The notes beneath the pieces are model-generated. The model saw only the letters and a list, made by a program, of their open reading frames with translations, ran no database searches and was not told where the DNA came from. Of a stretch of 64,000 nt of DNA, positions 27,148-36,221 are shown in pieces; within the stretch, counting starts at the first letter, position 1, and every line of letters begins with the position of its first letter. The position numbers were made by a program, and so were the translations under genes. Origin of the DNA: Vibrio atlanticus (GTDB taxonomy: Bacteria; Pseudomonadota; Gammaproteobacteria; Enterobacterales; Vibrionaceae); assembly GCF_024347315.1 (NCBI RefSeq), contig NZ_AP025460.1, forward strand, positions 2,666,001 to 2,730,000, given 5' to 3'.

Positions 27148-28048
27148 CGAGTAAATCCTCTTGTTCACTTTGCGCTTTCGCCAGCATCCAATCACGGAAG
27201 GTAGCGATACGGCCCATATCGGCTTGTTTCTCATGACAAACCACATAGAAGGCATTCTTGCTCACCAATACTTCGTCAAAAGGCGCAATCAAACGACCCG
27301 CTTCGATTTCAGGTTGCGCCAACACGTTGTTACCCAGTGCAATACCTTGGCCGTGAGCTGCCGCCTGCAACACCATGGTTGAGTGGCTAAAGATAGGACC
27401 GTGATTGACGTTTACCCCATCGATGCCATTTTGCTTAGCGAACTGCTTCCAATCCTTTCGAGAAGTATCATGCAATAGCGTATGACATGCCAAATCGCTT
27501 AGAGATTCTAATGGTTTGGTACCAAGCAACACTGAAGGTGAGCAAAGAGGGATCAAGTATTCTTGATAAAGCTTATCGGCTCTAAGCCCCGACCAATTGC
27601 CTCGACCATAATAAATAGCTACGTCTACGTCATCGGTCAGCGAGCCTTCATCCATATCAACGGCTTTAATTCGTACGTCGATATCAGGTTCTTGCTGATT
27701 AAAGTCTGCAAGCCTTGGCACTAACCATTGAATGGCAAAGCTTGGCGGTAAGCTGATGGTCAATGCGCCCTTCTCACTTCGCTCAAGCACTTTATCCGTC
27801 GCTTCTGCCAGTGATGTAAAAATATCTTTGATGTCTAAGAAGTAGCTCTGACCTTCTTCAGTCAGCAGCAAAGAGCGATTTCTTCGACGAAACAGCTTCA
27901 AAGACAAGAATTCTTCAAGCGCTTTAATCTGATGACTCACTGCAGCTTGAGTAACAAACAACTCTTCTGCAGCGCGCGTAAAACTCAAGTGTCGAGCAGC
28001 GGCTTCAAACACTCTTAGCGAGTTTAATGGGGGTAATCGACGAGACAT
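27140..28048 (-). CDS. gcvA: Glycine cleavage system transcriptional activator GcvA
   Basis: A 302-residue LysR-family regulator. The helix-turn-helix is in FTRAAEELFVTQAAVSHQIKAL (residues about 22-43). The start MSRRLPPLNSLRVFEAAARHLSF is characteristic of GcvA. In E. coli, GcvA controls the gcvTHP operon in response to glycine and activates the small RNA gene gcvB, which is divergent from gcvA; the same arrangement is present here. First gene of the four-gene operon ending in rlmM. Confidence 0.94.
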   Translation of the reverse strand: MSRRLPPLNSLRVFEAAARHLSFTRAAEELFVTQAAVSHQIKALEEFLSLKLFRRRNRSLLLTEEGQSYFLDIKDIFTSLAEATDKVLERSEKGALTISLPPSFAIQWLVPRLADFNQQEPDIDVRIKAVDMDEGSLTDDVDVAIYYGRGNWSGLRADKLYQEYLIPLCSPSVLLGTKPLESLSDLACHTLLHDTSRKDWKQFAKQNGIDGVNVNHGPIFSHSTMVLQAAAHGQGIALGNNVLAQPEIEAGRLIAPFDEVLVSKNAFYVVCHEKQADMGRIATFRDWMLAKAQSEQEDLLDE

Positions 28049-28068
28049 AGGTACTCTCTAAATAAGCA

Positions 28069-28097
28069 TTAGTTTTTTTTATCTGAAACATTATAAT
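28069..28097 (+). promoter_or_regulatory. Promoter of gcvB
   Basis: A perfect TATAAT at 28092-28097 is preceded 17 bases earlier by a poor -35 (TTAGTT), as expected of a promoter that needs an activator. GcvA is the likely activator by analogy with E. coli. Confidence 0.6.
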
Positions 28098-28103
28098 TTG
28101 TCC

Positions 28104-28352
28104 ATTGCCTAGCGGCCAGAGAAATTCTATATTTCATCCCGCAGTAGCTAGCCTGAACGGCTTGATTCTCTCTAGAATCAATTGGTTTAGCTCCTGCGAT
28201 GTTGTGTTTGCAAACTCGTTCTTTTCGAGTTGGGTAGAGTTCTACCAAATGTTTTGTTGCAGTTCTATACTGAAACGAGACATGTACTTCCTGTATTTAT
28301 TTTGACCTGTCTGTCAAATTTGTTTACACCGCCTTATGGGCGGTGTTTTTTT
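28104..28352 (+). ncRNA. gcvB: GcvB small regulatory RNA
   Basis: Hfq-dependent small RNA that represses many amino-acid and peptide transporter mRNAs. It lies divergent from gcvA, as in E. coli. Conserved parts are visible: the G+U-rich stretch GATGTTGTGTTTGCAA (about 28197-28212, R1-like), ACTTCCTGTA with GACCTGTCTGTC (28287-28315, R2-like), and a terminator with stem ACACCGCC / GGGCGGTGT and TTTTTTT (28326-28352). The 5' end is placed 7 bases after the TATAAT. The resulting 249 bases are longer than the E. coli RNA (about 205). The R1 region is shorter than in enterobacteria. Confidence 0.9.
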
Positions 28353-28652
28353 ATGTGCAAAGAAAAATAACAACAAGTTTATCAATAGCTGTGCTAATTA
28401 ATCTTTGTTATTTTTCATCGTTAATCACAGAATCAGACACCCACTCAAATAATCAACTGAACACATACAAATAGAACCATTGAATAGCACTAAAAAGTAA
28501 CAGAGTTCCTCAGATACTCACACTTCTTCGGTCACCTACAAGCCAACTTAAACCCCATCATTTCAATCTCAGAGTCTCAAGAAAGAGCATGATGATACCA
28601 CGTCCAAACGCATGCCTCTTTCTACTGTCAATCCTTCATCATAGACAATAAA
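28353..28652. other. Intergenic region between gcvB and thiI without recognised gene
   Basis: About 300 A+T-rich bases after the gcvB terminator. No open frame with a ribosome-binding site, no tRNA and no repeat was found on either strand. Confidence 0.5.
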
Positions 28653-28683
28653 AAAGCCGCTTACTTTTCAGTATGCGGCTTTG
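28653..28683 (-). terminator. Terminator of thiI
   Basis: Arms AAAGCCGC and GCGGCTTT with a 14-base loop that pairs further (TACT / AGTA). On the minus strand it is followed by TTTTTTATTG. It lies 31 bases beyond the thiI stop. Confidence 0.85.
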
Positions 28684-28713
28684 CAAAATTATTAACGGTT
28701 GGTCAACACACCA

Positions 28714-30162
28714 CTATGGGCGGTAAACCTTAACGTTGTGGAAGCCTTGCTCTTGCAAGTAAAGCGCTTGCAGACGGCTCATGACACCACGGTCACAGTA
28801 CAACAAGTACTCTTTCGATTGGTCTAGGTCACCAAACTGAGTTGAAAGCTTGAAGAACGGGATGTGTTTGATTTCAACACCATCGATCTCTAGCGGGCTT
28901 TCGTCTTCTTCGTCTGGGCTACGGATATCAAGAACGACAGCGTGCTCAGCAACGGCTTGAACTTGCTCCACTTCTGGTGCCTGTTCTTGGCTCTCTTTCT
29001 CGATATCACGGATATCCATAATACGAGCATTCTCGATCACTTGCTCTAGCACTTCGAAGTTAAACTTAGCTTCTTCCGCTTCTAGTTTGCCTTTCTTCGC
29101 TTTCACGGTCGGCTTCTTAGAGATAACACCACAATACTCAGGCATTACTTTAGCGAAGTCTTCAGTACCAATCTTACGAGACAGGTCGATGATGTCTTCT
29201 TTGTCCCAGTTGATCAGTGGACGAAGGATCAAAGTGTCCGTCACGTTGTCGATATGACGCAGGTTAGTTAGCGTTTGGCTAGAGACCTGACCAAGAGCTT
29301 CACCCGTTACTAGTGCTTCGATACCGAAACGCTCTGCAACCATACCACCAGCACGCATGAACATACGCTTAAGAACAACGCCCATTTGGCCGTCTTCAAC
29401 GTTCTCAAGGATCTCTGCAACTACAGGTTCAAAATCGATAGAGATAAACTTCACCTTTGCAGATGAACCGTATTTATCCCATAGGTAGTGAGAAACTTGC
29501 TTAACACCAATCTCGTGAGCAGGGCCACCAAGATTGAAGAAGCAGTAATGCACTTTAGAACCACGTTTGATGTGTAAGTAGCTTGAAACACCAGAATCAA
29601 AGCCACCAGAGATCAAGCTAAGCAGATCTTCTTGAGTACCAAGAGGGAAACCACCTAGGCCTTTATGACGTTCAATAACTTGGTTTAGCTTATCGTTCTC
29701 GACTTCAACTTTAACGGTAATATCTGGATTTTTCAGTTTTACTTTTGCTGATTCAACCGCTTGATTTAGACCGCCGCCTACGTAGCGTTCTAGCTCGATA
29801 GAAGTAAAGTCATGCTTACCACGACGCTTAGCACGTACAGAGAAAGTCTTACCTTCAATAAGAGCACCGCTACGCTCAAGGACTTGCTCGTAAATATTGT
29901 GCAGGTCTTTAAATTCTGATTGCTGAACTTCAAGGGAGTGATGAATACCCGGAGTTTGCGTCAATACTTCGAGTGTTTCTTTAAAGTATTTGTCGCTCTC
30001 AGACGTCACTTCGATATGGTCACGGCGGTTGAAGACAGCCACAGACTCAGTACGACGCTGAAGAATAGTACGAATATTACGTTCTAGAATCTTTGTGAAG
30101 CGCTTACGCACCGATTCACTTTTTACAAAAATTTCCGGGTGGGGCTTAACAATAAATTTCAT
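28714..30162 (-). CDS. thiI: tRNA 4-thiouridine synthase / sulfur transferase ThiI
   Basis: Makes 4-thiouridine at position 8 of tRNA and donates sulfur for the thiamine thiazole. Domains in order: NFLD/THUMP (about residues 1-165), PP-loop pyrophosphatase with [10 protein letters not shown] (about 188-197), and a C-terminal rhodanese domain (about 400-482) with the active-site cysteine in [11 protein letters not shown]. The 482-residue length is that of the long form. A run of six TCTCT units lies about 230 bases upstream of its start. Confidence 0.96.
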   Translation of the reverse strand: MKFIVKPHPEIFVKSESVRKRFTKILERNIRTILQRRTESVAVFNRRDHIEVTSESDKYFKETLEVLTQTPGIHHSLEVQQSEFKDLHNIYEQVLERSGALIEGKTFSVRAKRRGKHDFTSIELERYVGGGLNQAVESAKVKLKNPDITVKVEVENDKLNQVIERHKGLGGFPLGTQEDLLSLISGGFDSGVSSYLHIKRGSKVHYCFFNLGGPAHEIGVKQVSHYLWDKYGSSAKVKFISIDFEPVVAEILENVEDGQMGVVLKRMFMRAGGMVAERFGIEALVTGEALGQVSSQTLTNLRHIDNVTDTLILRPLINWDKEDIIDLSRKIGTEDFAKVMPEYCGVISKKPTVKAKKGKLEAEEAKFNFEVLEQVIENARIMDIRDIEKESQEQAPEVEQVQAVAEHAVVLDIRSPDEEDESPLEIDGVEIKHIPFFKLSTQFGDLDQSKEYLLYCDRGVMSRLQALYLQEQGFHNVKVYRP

Positions 30163-30390
30163 AGTACTTTCACGCCAATAAGGTTCACAATTTTAATAGG
30201 TTCATCACCACGTAAAAGGTCATTTCACATAGTTATTGAAGCAATAATAGATCAATATTAAATCTAAGGGCGCGAATTATACATGAGAAAATCAAACAAG
30301 GAAAAGAGTGCGTGCTTTGGTGCCATTAATAAACTCACCTTAGTGACAAACTATCGTCTCGATTTCATCCAAGCTCATTTATCCATATCT

Positions 30391-30420
30391 TCTCTTCTCT
30401 TCTCTTCTCTTCTCTTCTCT
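30391..30420. repeat. Pentanucleotide microsatellite (TCTCT x 6)
   Basis: Six perfect tandem copies of TCTCT (AGAGA on the other strand), preceded by the partial unit TATCT. It lies in the 351-base spacer between the pomB terminator and thiI, on the promoter side of thiI. Such tracts can change length by slippage. Confidence 0.95.
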
Positions 30421-30461
30421 TACTAGCTTGGTACAAACCCTTTTGTGTATCAGACAAAGAA

Positions 30462-30490
30462 AAAGCCCAATCTACGACAGATTGAGCTTT
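30462..30490 (-). terminator. Terminator of pomAB
   Basis: Stem with arms AAAGCCCAATCT and AGATTGAGCTTT (one mismatch) and a 5-base loop. On the minus strand it is followed by TTTTCTTTG. It lies 24 bases beyond the pomB stop. Confidence 0.85.
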
Positions 30491-30513
30491 GGGATGCATA
30501 TTCTTGGTAAATA

Positions 30514-31461
30514 CTATTCAGTGATTACTGGGACTTCTTCACTGTAAAGCGGTTCGCCCTGCATAATACTGATTTCAACACGACGGTTTAAGCTACGTTG
30601 CCATTCAGTATCGTTCGGCTCTACTGGCTCAGTATCGGCCATACCGCGAACTCTTAAACGTTGATGAGAGAAACCACGGACCTTTTCCATCTCTTGAGCC
30701 ACAGACACCGCACGCTGCGATGACAAATCCCAATTAGAGCGATAAAGCTCAGAATCAAGACGTTGATTATCAGTATGCCCAGAGATTCGGACAATGCCCG
30801 GAACATCTTTCACTAACTCGGCAACCTGTCTAACCAATGGTCGGAACTTAGGTTGTAGGAAAGCAGAACCCGATGGGAATGCGCCTTTTTCACGAATTCG
30901 AATCACAATTTGCTGGCCAAGGTTTTCCACCTCAATCGCGCCTTGGTCGATCTCTCGCTCCAACGCCTTCTTGATGCTCTCCATCAAGGTTTCCATCTCT
31001 TGAGACTGTTCTTGAGCTTGCTGTTGCTGCTGATCTGATTCTGAGTTTTGGTTGTTGTGCGCAGAAACCTCTGCTGATTTACCCCCAGTCATCTTGCCCT
31101 GATCACGCATCGTACCGCCAGCACGCTCAGACTCCCCTTCATGAAACTCTAGAGTTTGCTGCGTAATATCAATGGTTTGCTGCATGATTACATCAATAGG
31201 CGTCGGTTCTGGGCGACCAGGACGAAACTCCTGCGCAATAATGCTGGTACCTTTAGGAATGTCTTTTACTTCCAAGCGGTTTTGTACACCAAACGCGAAT
31301 TTCATTGAGCCTGCGATCTGTTTAAATTTCAGTACGTCCATCTCAGAGAATGAGAGGAGCAGTACAAAGAAACACATCAACAATGACATCAAGTCAGCAA
31401 ATGTTCCCATCCATTGTGGCAAACCCGGAGGGGGACATTTACATGGATTTTCTTCATCCAT
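30514..31461 (-). CDS. pomB: Sodium-driven polar flagellar motor protein PomB
   Basis: Stator subunit that, with PomA, conducts sodium ions to turn the polar flagellum. The single membrane helix (about residues 20-40) holds Asp23, equivalent to the ion-binding aspartate of PomB, in GTFADLMSLLMCFF. A plug/linker region, rich in Gln near residues 145-155, leads to the C-terminal OmpA-like peptidoglycan-binding domain (about 200-305; SGHTDNQRLDSELYRSNWDL). The 315-residue length fits PomB. It is 11 bases downstream of pomA. Confidence 0.95.
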   Translation of the reverse strand: MDEENPCKCPPPGLPQWMGTFADLMSLLMCFFVLLLSFSEMDVLKFKQIAGSMKFAFGVQNRLEVKDIPKGTSIIAQEFRPGRPEPTPIDVIMQQTIDITQQTLEFHEGESERAGGTMRDQGKMTGGKSAEVSAHNNQNSESDQQQQQAQEQSQEMETLMESIKKALEREIDQGAIEVENLGQQIVIRIREKGAFPSGSAFLQPKFRPLVRQVAELVKDVPGIVRISGHTDNQRLDSELYRSNWDLSSQRAVSVAQEMEKVRGFSHQRLRVRGMADTEPVEPNDTEWQRSLNRRVEISIMQGEPLYSEEVPVITE

Positions 31462-31472
31462 TTTTATTCCCC

Positions 31473-32237
31473 TTAAGCCATTTCACCATCAATCGTACGT
31501 TTACCTTCGTTAAGGTAACTCTTCAGGTAACCGTCAATAACTCGTGGGTTTTGACCATCTTGAATCGCGAGTACGCCATCCATCACCAAACGACGATTCA
31601 GTGTCTCTTGGTCACGACGTAGAGCAAGTTTGTCCGCGATAGGGAAGAACACCATGTTCGAAAGAATTGCACCATATAGAGTGGTTAAAAGTGCAACCGC
31701 CATCGCCGGCCCGATCGCTTTTGGATCATCCATGTTCGAAAGCATGGCAACCAAACCAACCAAGGTACCAATCATACCCATTGCGGGTGCAACATCACCA
31801 AAAGCTGTAAATACTTTAGCGCCCTGTTCGTGACGTTCTGTGGTTAACGCGATGTCTTTTTGCAGTGCTGCACGCACTACATCACCATCATGGCCATCAA
31901 CCAATAGGTCGATACCCTTTTGCATGAAACTGTTGCTGATTTCCATCTCTTCAAGTGCTAAGAAACCGCCTTTACGCGCGGCATCCGCCATCTCTACGAC
32001 TTTAGCAATAAGATCTTCTGGCTCATCGGCTTTAAACATAAATGCTTTACCGGCAATTTTTGCCGCACCAAAGAACTGTCCCATGGTGAATTTCATTAGA
32101 ACAACAAACGTTGAACCACCAATCACGATCAAAACGGATGTCGTGTCATAGAACATCCCGAGGCTTCCACCTAGGATCATTGCCATAATTACGAAGGCAA
32201 ATCCACCAATCAAACCTATTAGGGTTGCTAAATCCAC
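31473..32237 (-). CDS. pomA: Sodium-driven polar flagellar motor protein PomA
   Basis: The four-helix stator subunit of the sodium motor, MotA family. The 254 residues show two N-terminal helices, a cytoplasmic loop (about residues 55-150) that contacts the rotor protein FliG, and two C-terminal helices with PAMGMIGTLVGLVAML. The short length, without the larger loop of proton-type MotA, and the paired PomB argue for the sodium type. Translation starts at GTG, with a GAGGAG ribosome-binding site upstream. Confidence 0.95.
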   Translation of the reverse strand: MDLATLIGLIGGFAFVIMAMILGGSLGMFYDTTSVLIVIGGSTFVVLMKFTMGQFFGAAKIAGKAFMFKADEPEDLIAKVVEMADAARKGGFLALEEMEISNSFMQKGIDLLVDGHDGDVVRAALQKDIALTTERHEQGAKVFTAFGDVAPAMGMIGTLVGLVAMLSNMDDPKAIGPAMAVALLTTLYGAILSNMVFFPIADKLALRRDQETLNRRLVMDGVLAIQDGQNPRVIDGYLKSYLNEGKRTIDGEMA

Positions 32238-32535
32238 TGAGCACTCCTCATGCTTTTTTACAGTTCTACGTCGACGATAATATTCTTATCGGCAAGACTA
32301 TAAGATCTTTTAGTTAATTCTTCGTCTAAGTATCACACTTTTCGTTTTTGAATCACAACTATTGGCTTACTTTGGACTTATCCAAAGCGTATAAACTCGA
32401 TAAAGCCACGGTTATTCAATCAAAGTAAATTCAAGCGCCTTAAAAACGAACTTTCTAGCAAAAATTCTTGGTTACATTTGACCATCTCAGCGGCCTAGGG
32501 TAACGTTCGTTCATCTTTCCAAACGCAGATTTATT

Positions 32536-32778
32536 ATGGCTACTAAGAAACCTGAAAATATGAGCTTTGAAGCGGCTATCGAAGAGCTTGATGGCTTGGT
32601 TGATCAACTAGAAAATGGTGATCTAGCTTTAGATGATGCGCTGAAAAAGTTCGAACGAGGCATCTCCCTCGCTCGTGCTGGTCAAAGTAAACTAAACGAC
32701 GCTGAACAGCGTGTTAGCATCCTGCTGCAAAATGATGAAAATGCAGAACTGAGTGACTTTAACCCACAACCTGAATAA
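32536..32778 (+). CDS. xseB: Exodeoxyribonuclease VII small subunit
   Basis: An 80-residue helical protein that binds the large subunit XseA to form exonuclease VII, which degrades single-stranded DNA from both ends. Family features are SFEAAIEELDGLVDQLENGDL and LDDALKKFERGISLA. First gene of the xseB-ispA-dxs operon, as in E. coli. Confidence 0.95.
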   Translation: MATKKPENMSFEAAIEELDGLVDQLENGDLALDDALKKFERGISLARAGQSKLNDAEQRVSILLQNDENAELSDFNPQPE

Positions 32779-32798
32779 CAAATTGTATGAGATCCCCT

Positions 32799-33683
32799 AT
32801 GATCGAGACGTTATTGTCTTATCAAGCACGTAATAACGAGCAACTTAACCTTTGGCTTGATCGCCTGCCACACCAAAATCAGAATCTCATTAACGCGATG
32901 CGTTATGGGTTACTTTTAGGCGGCAAACGCGCACGTCCGTTTCTTGTCTACATTACAGGGGAAATGCTCGGTTGCACTGCGGAAGAACTCGACACTCCAG
33001 CTTCAGCAATCGAATGTATTCATGCCTATTCTCTGATTCACGACGACCTTCCAGCAATGGACGACGACGAATTGCGTCGTGGCCATCAGACTTGTCACAT
33101 TAAATACGATGAAGCAACGGCAATTTTAACTGGCGATGCACTACAAACTCTCGCGTTTACTATACTTGCGGAAGGTACATTAAGTGCTGACGGGGAGAGC
33201 AATCGCGTTCGAATGATTCAACGCCTAGCAGAAGCGTCTGGTGCACAAGGTATGTGTATTGGACAAGCTCTTGATATTGAAGCTGAAAACCGCTCTGTCA
33301 CGCTAGAGGAGTTAGAAGAAGTTCACCGTAACAAGACTGGTGCTCTAATGAAGAGTGCGATTCGTTTAGGTGCTCTAGCTGCTGGCGAAAAAGCGTTCGA
33401 AGTGATGCCTCAATTAGATAAGTACGCCGATGCAATCGGGTTAGCCTTCCAAGTTCAGGATGATATTTTAGATATCATTAGCGATACCGAAACTTTGGGT
33501 AAACCACAGGGCTCTGATCAAGAATTGAACAAAAGCACCTACCCTTCTTTGTTAGGTTTAGAGGGCGCTCAAGAAAAAGCGCAAACTCTGCTACAGGAAG
33601 CGCTTCAAGCTTTGGCTGCAATCCCATACAATACCCAGTTACTCGAAGAGTTCGCCCGATACGTCATCGAGCGCAAGAACTAA
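32799..33683 (+). CDS. ispA: Farnesyl diphosphate synthase (geranyltranstransferase)
   Basis: Condenses isopentenyl diphosphate with dimethylallyl and geranyl diphosphate to make farnesyl diphosphate for ubiquinone and undecaprenyl lipid. The first aspartate-rich motif is HDDLPAMDDDELRRG and the second is QVQDDILDII; GGKRARPFLVY binds diphosphate. The frame has an earlier ATG at 32787 without a Shine-Dalgarno; the ATG at 32799 has TGAGAT at good distance and gives MIETLLSYQ, so I prefer it. Middle gene of xseB-ispA-dxs. Confidence 0.95.
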   Translation: MIETLLSYQARNNEQLNLWLDRLPHQNQNLINAMRYGLLLGGKRARPFLVYITGEMLGCTAEELDTPASAIECIHAYSLIHDDLPAMDDDELRRGHQTCHIKYDEATAILTGDALQTLAFTILAEGTLSADGESNRVRMIQRLAEASGAQGMCIGQALDIEAENRSVTLEELEEVHRNKTGALMKSAIRLGALAAGEKAFEVMPQLDKYADAIGLAFQVQDDILDIISDTETLGKPQGSDQELNKSTYPSLLGLEGAQEKAQTLLQEALQALAAIPYNTQLLEEFARYVIERKN

Positions 33684-33704
33684 GACAATAAGCGCGCATT
33701 ACCT

Positions 33705-35588
33705 ATGACTCTTGATATATCCAAGTACCCAACTCTTGCTTTGGCTGATAAGCCAGAGGATTTGCGTCTACTTCCAAAAGAGACGCTTACACAGCTTTGT
33801 GATGAATTACGCACCTATCTTCTAAACTCAGTGAGCCAGTCAAGTGGCCACTTAGCATCGGGCTTAGGTACGGTAGAGCTAACCGTTGCTCTGCACTACG
33901 TGTACAACACGCCTTTTGACCAGTTGGTTTGGGATGTTGGTCACCAAGCCTACCCGCACAAGATCCTTACAGGTCGTCGTGACCGCTTATCGACTATCCG
34001 TCAAAAAGATGGACTGCATCCATTCCCATGGCGTCAAGAGAGCGAATACGACACGCTTTCTGTTGGTCACTCTTCAACATCGATCAGCGCCGGGCTTGGT
34101 ATGGCGATCAGTGCGAAGAAAGAAGGCAAGAATCGTAAAGTCGTCAGTGTGATTGGTGATGGCGCGATTACTGCGGGTATGGCCTTCGAAGCGATGAACC
34201 ACGCGGGCGATATTCATAATGACATGCTGGTTATCCTTAACGATAACGAGATGTCGATCTCTGAAAACGTCGGTGCTCTGAACAACCATCTAGCTCAAGT
34301 TCTTTCTGGCAGTCTTTACACGTCAATTCGTGAGGGTGGCAAGAAAGTGCTATCGGGCGTTCCGCCGATTAAAGAGCTCGTTCGTCGTACAGAAGAACAT
34401 CTAAAAGGCATGGTTGTCCCTGGCACCATGTTTGAAGAGTTAGGCTTTAACTACATTGGTCCGGTTGACGGTCACGATGTGAATGAGCTGATTAAAACGC
34501 TTAAGAACATGAGAGACCTAAAAGGTCCTCAGTTCCTGCATATCATGACGAAGAAGGGCAAAGGCTACGAGCCAGCAGAGAAAGATCCAATCGGTTACCA
34601 CGGCGTTCCGAAATTCGATCCCGCACACTCAAGTCTGCCTAAGAGCACCAGCTCTAAACCAACTTTCTCTAAGATTTTTGGCGACTTCCTGTGTGATATG
34701 GCTGCGCAAGATCCTAAGCTGATGGCAATTACGCCAGCAATGCGTGAAGGTTCTGGCATGGTACGTTTCTCGAAAGAGTACCCAGAGCAATACTTCGATG
34801 TAGCGATTGCTGAGCAACACGCAGTGACACTAGCAACGGGTATGGCGATTGCGGGTGATAAGCCGATTGTGGCTATCTACTCGACATTCCTACAACGTGG
34901 CTACGATCAACTGATCCACGATGTCGCTATCATGGATCTACCGGTTATGTTCGCTATTGACCGTGCAGGTCTTGTTGGCGCCGATGGTCAAACACACCAA
35001 GGTGCGTTCGACTTAAGCTTTATGCGCTGTATTCCAAACATGGTGATTATGGCGCCAAGCGACGAAAACGAATGTCGCCAAATGCTATACACTGGCCACC
35101 AGCACACAGGTCCAAGTGCCGTTCGTTACCCTCGTGGTAATGGCATGGGTACTGAGATTCAAAGTGAATTTACTGCGCTAGAAATTGGTAAAGGTCATAT
35201 CGTTCGTGAAAGCGAAAAAGCAAAAGATGGCTCGAAAGTCGCTATCCTGAGCTTTGGTACTTTCCTTGAGAGTGCACTTCAAACGGCTGACGCTATTGAT
35301 GCGACAGTTGCTGATATGCGCTTTGTGAAGCCACTCGATGAAGCTTTGATCAAACAGCTTGCTGCTGACCACGATGTATTGGTTACAATCGAAGAAAATG
35401 CGATTGCAGGTGGTGCAGGCGCGGGTGTGATTGAATTCTTGATGAAAGAAAAGCTGCTGATGTCAGTATTGAACCTTGGTCTACCAGACAAGTTTATTGC
35501 TCAAGGTACTCAAGGCGAACTGCATGAAGAGCTTGGCTTAGATGCTAAAGGCATTGAGAAGTCTATCTCTGACTATCTTGCTAAATAG
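33705..35588 (+). CDS. dxs: 1-deoxy-D-xylulose-5-phosphate synthase
   Basis: Condenses pyruvate and glyceraldehyde 3-phosphate, the first step of the MEP isoprenoid pathway and a source of precursor for thiamine and pyridoxal. The thiamine-diphosphate motif begins [19 protein letters not shown] and ends LNDNEMSIS. The transketolase pyrimidine-binding part has [16 protein letters not shown] and [21 protein letters not shown]. The 627-residue length is typical. Last gene of the operon, followed by a terminator. Confidence 0.97.
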   Translation: MTLDISKYPTLALADKPEDLRLLPKETLTQLCDELRTYLLNSVSQSSGHLASGLGTVELTVALHYVYNTPFDQLVWDVGHQAYPHKILTGRRDRLSTIRQKDGLHPFPWRQESEYDTLSVGHSSTSISAGLGMAISAKKEGKNRKVVSVIGDGAITAGMAFEAMNHAGDIHNDMLVILNDNEMSISENVGALNNHLAQVLSGSLYTSIREGGKKVLSGVPPIKELVRRTEEHLKGMVVPGTMFEELGFNYIGPVDGHDVNELIKTLKNMRDLKGPQFLHIMTKKGKGYEPAEKDPIGYHGVPKFDPAHSSLPKSTSSKPTFSKIFGDFLCDMAAQDPKLMAITPAMREGSGMVRFSKEYPEQYFDVAIAEQHAVTLATGMAIAGDKPIVAIYSTFLQRGYDQLIHDVAIMDLPVMFAIDRAGLVGADGQTHQGAFDLSFMRCIPNMVIMAPSDENECRQMLYTGHQHTGPSAVRYPRGNGMGTEIQSEFTALEIGKGHIVRESEKAKDGSKVAILSFGTFLESALQTADAIDATVADMRFVKPLDEALIKQLAADHDVLVTIEENAIAGGAGAGVIEFLMKEKLLMSVLNLGLPDKFIAQGTQGELHEELGLDAKGIEKSISDYLAK

Positions 35589-35627
35589 CCTTAATACGTA
35601 AGCTCTAAAGTCGTAAGCAATAAAAGC

Positions 35628-35658
35628 AAAAAAGGTTGGCCCTAGGGTCAACCTTTTT
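35628..35658. terminator. Terminator of xseB-ispA-dxs, also facing pgpA
   Basis: Stem AAAAAGGTTG-CCC / GGG-CAACCTTTTT with one mismatch. T's on one side and A's on the other make it usable from both strands, between the converging dxs and pgpA. Confidence 0.85.
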
Positions 35659-35714
35659 AGTATCCGAGACTTAGCTTAATGTGCTTGCAACTAAGTCTTA
35701 ATCCTTCAGCTAAC

Positions 35715-36221
35715 TTAAACTAACCAGCCCGCGAAATGTGCCACTGCATACAGCGAAATCGCCGCCATAATACCCGCCACGATATCATCAATCATGATAC
35801 CTAAGCCGCCGTGAACTCGCTTGTCTAACCAACCAATTGGCCATGGTTTTACCATGTCAAAAAAGCGGAAAAGCACAAAACCAGTGAACAGCCATTTCCA
35901 ATCATCCGTAGGGATATTCAATAAAGGCACTAGACCCATGGTGATCCAAAAGCCCGCAAACTCATCCCATACGATAGAGCCATGGTCGTGTACACCCATA
36001 TCATCAGATGTCACCTGGCAGATCTTGATACCGATAATACAACTAACAACCACTACTGCGACATAAGCAGGAAACGGTAACTGAACCAGCAATAGATAAA
36101 ATGGAATCGACGCAAGCGTGCCCATTGTGCCTGGAATAATAGGCGATAAGCCACTACCAAAACCCGTTGCCAATAAGTGCCAAGGATTTTTAAGAGAAAT
36201 AAGAGAAAGTGGGTTTGTCAT
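35715..36221 (-). CDS. pgpA: Phosphatidylglycerophosphatase A
   Basis: Dephosphorylates phosphatidylglycerophosphate to phosphatidylglycerol at the inner membrane. The 168 residues hold several membrane helices and the family segments GSGLSPIIPGTMGTL, HDHGSIVWDEFAGFW and KRVHGGLGIMIDDIVAG with acidic metal ligands. I start at the ATG at 36221, which shares its A with the thiL stop (TGATG), rather than the TTG three bases earlier. Last gene of the rib-nus-thi operon. Confidence 0.95.
   Translation of the reverse strand: MTNPLSLISLKNPWHLLATGFGSGLSPIIPGTMGTLASIPFYLLLVQLPFPAYVAVVVVSCIIGIKICQVTSDDMGVHDHGSIVWDEFAGFWITMGLVPLLNIPTDDWKWLFTGFVLFRFFDMVKPWPIGWLDKRVHGGLGIMIDDIVAGIMAAISLYAVAHFAGWLV

Noticed and set aside
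28105..28305. 66-codon open frame on the plus strand downstream of the gcvA start
   Set aside because: It lies wholly within the GcvB small RNA, whose conserved blocks and terminator explain the sequence. No ribosome-binding site precedes it.
30361..30420. CRISPR-like repeat
   Set aside because: The repeat is a simple 5-bp tandem run without spacers. No direct repeats with regular spacers were seen anywhere in the window.
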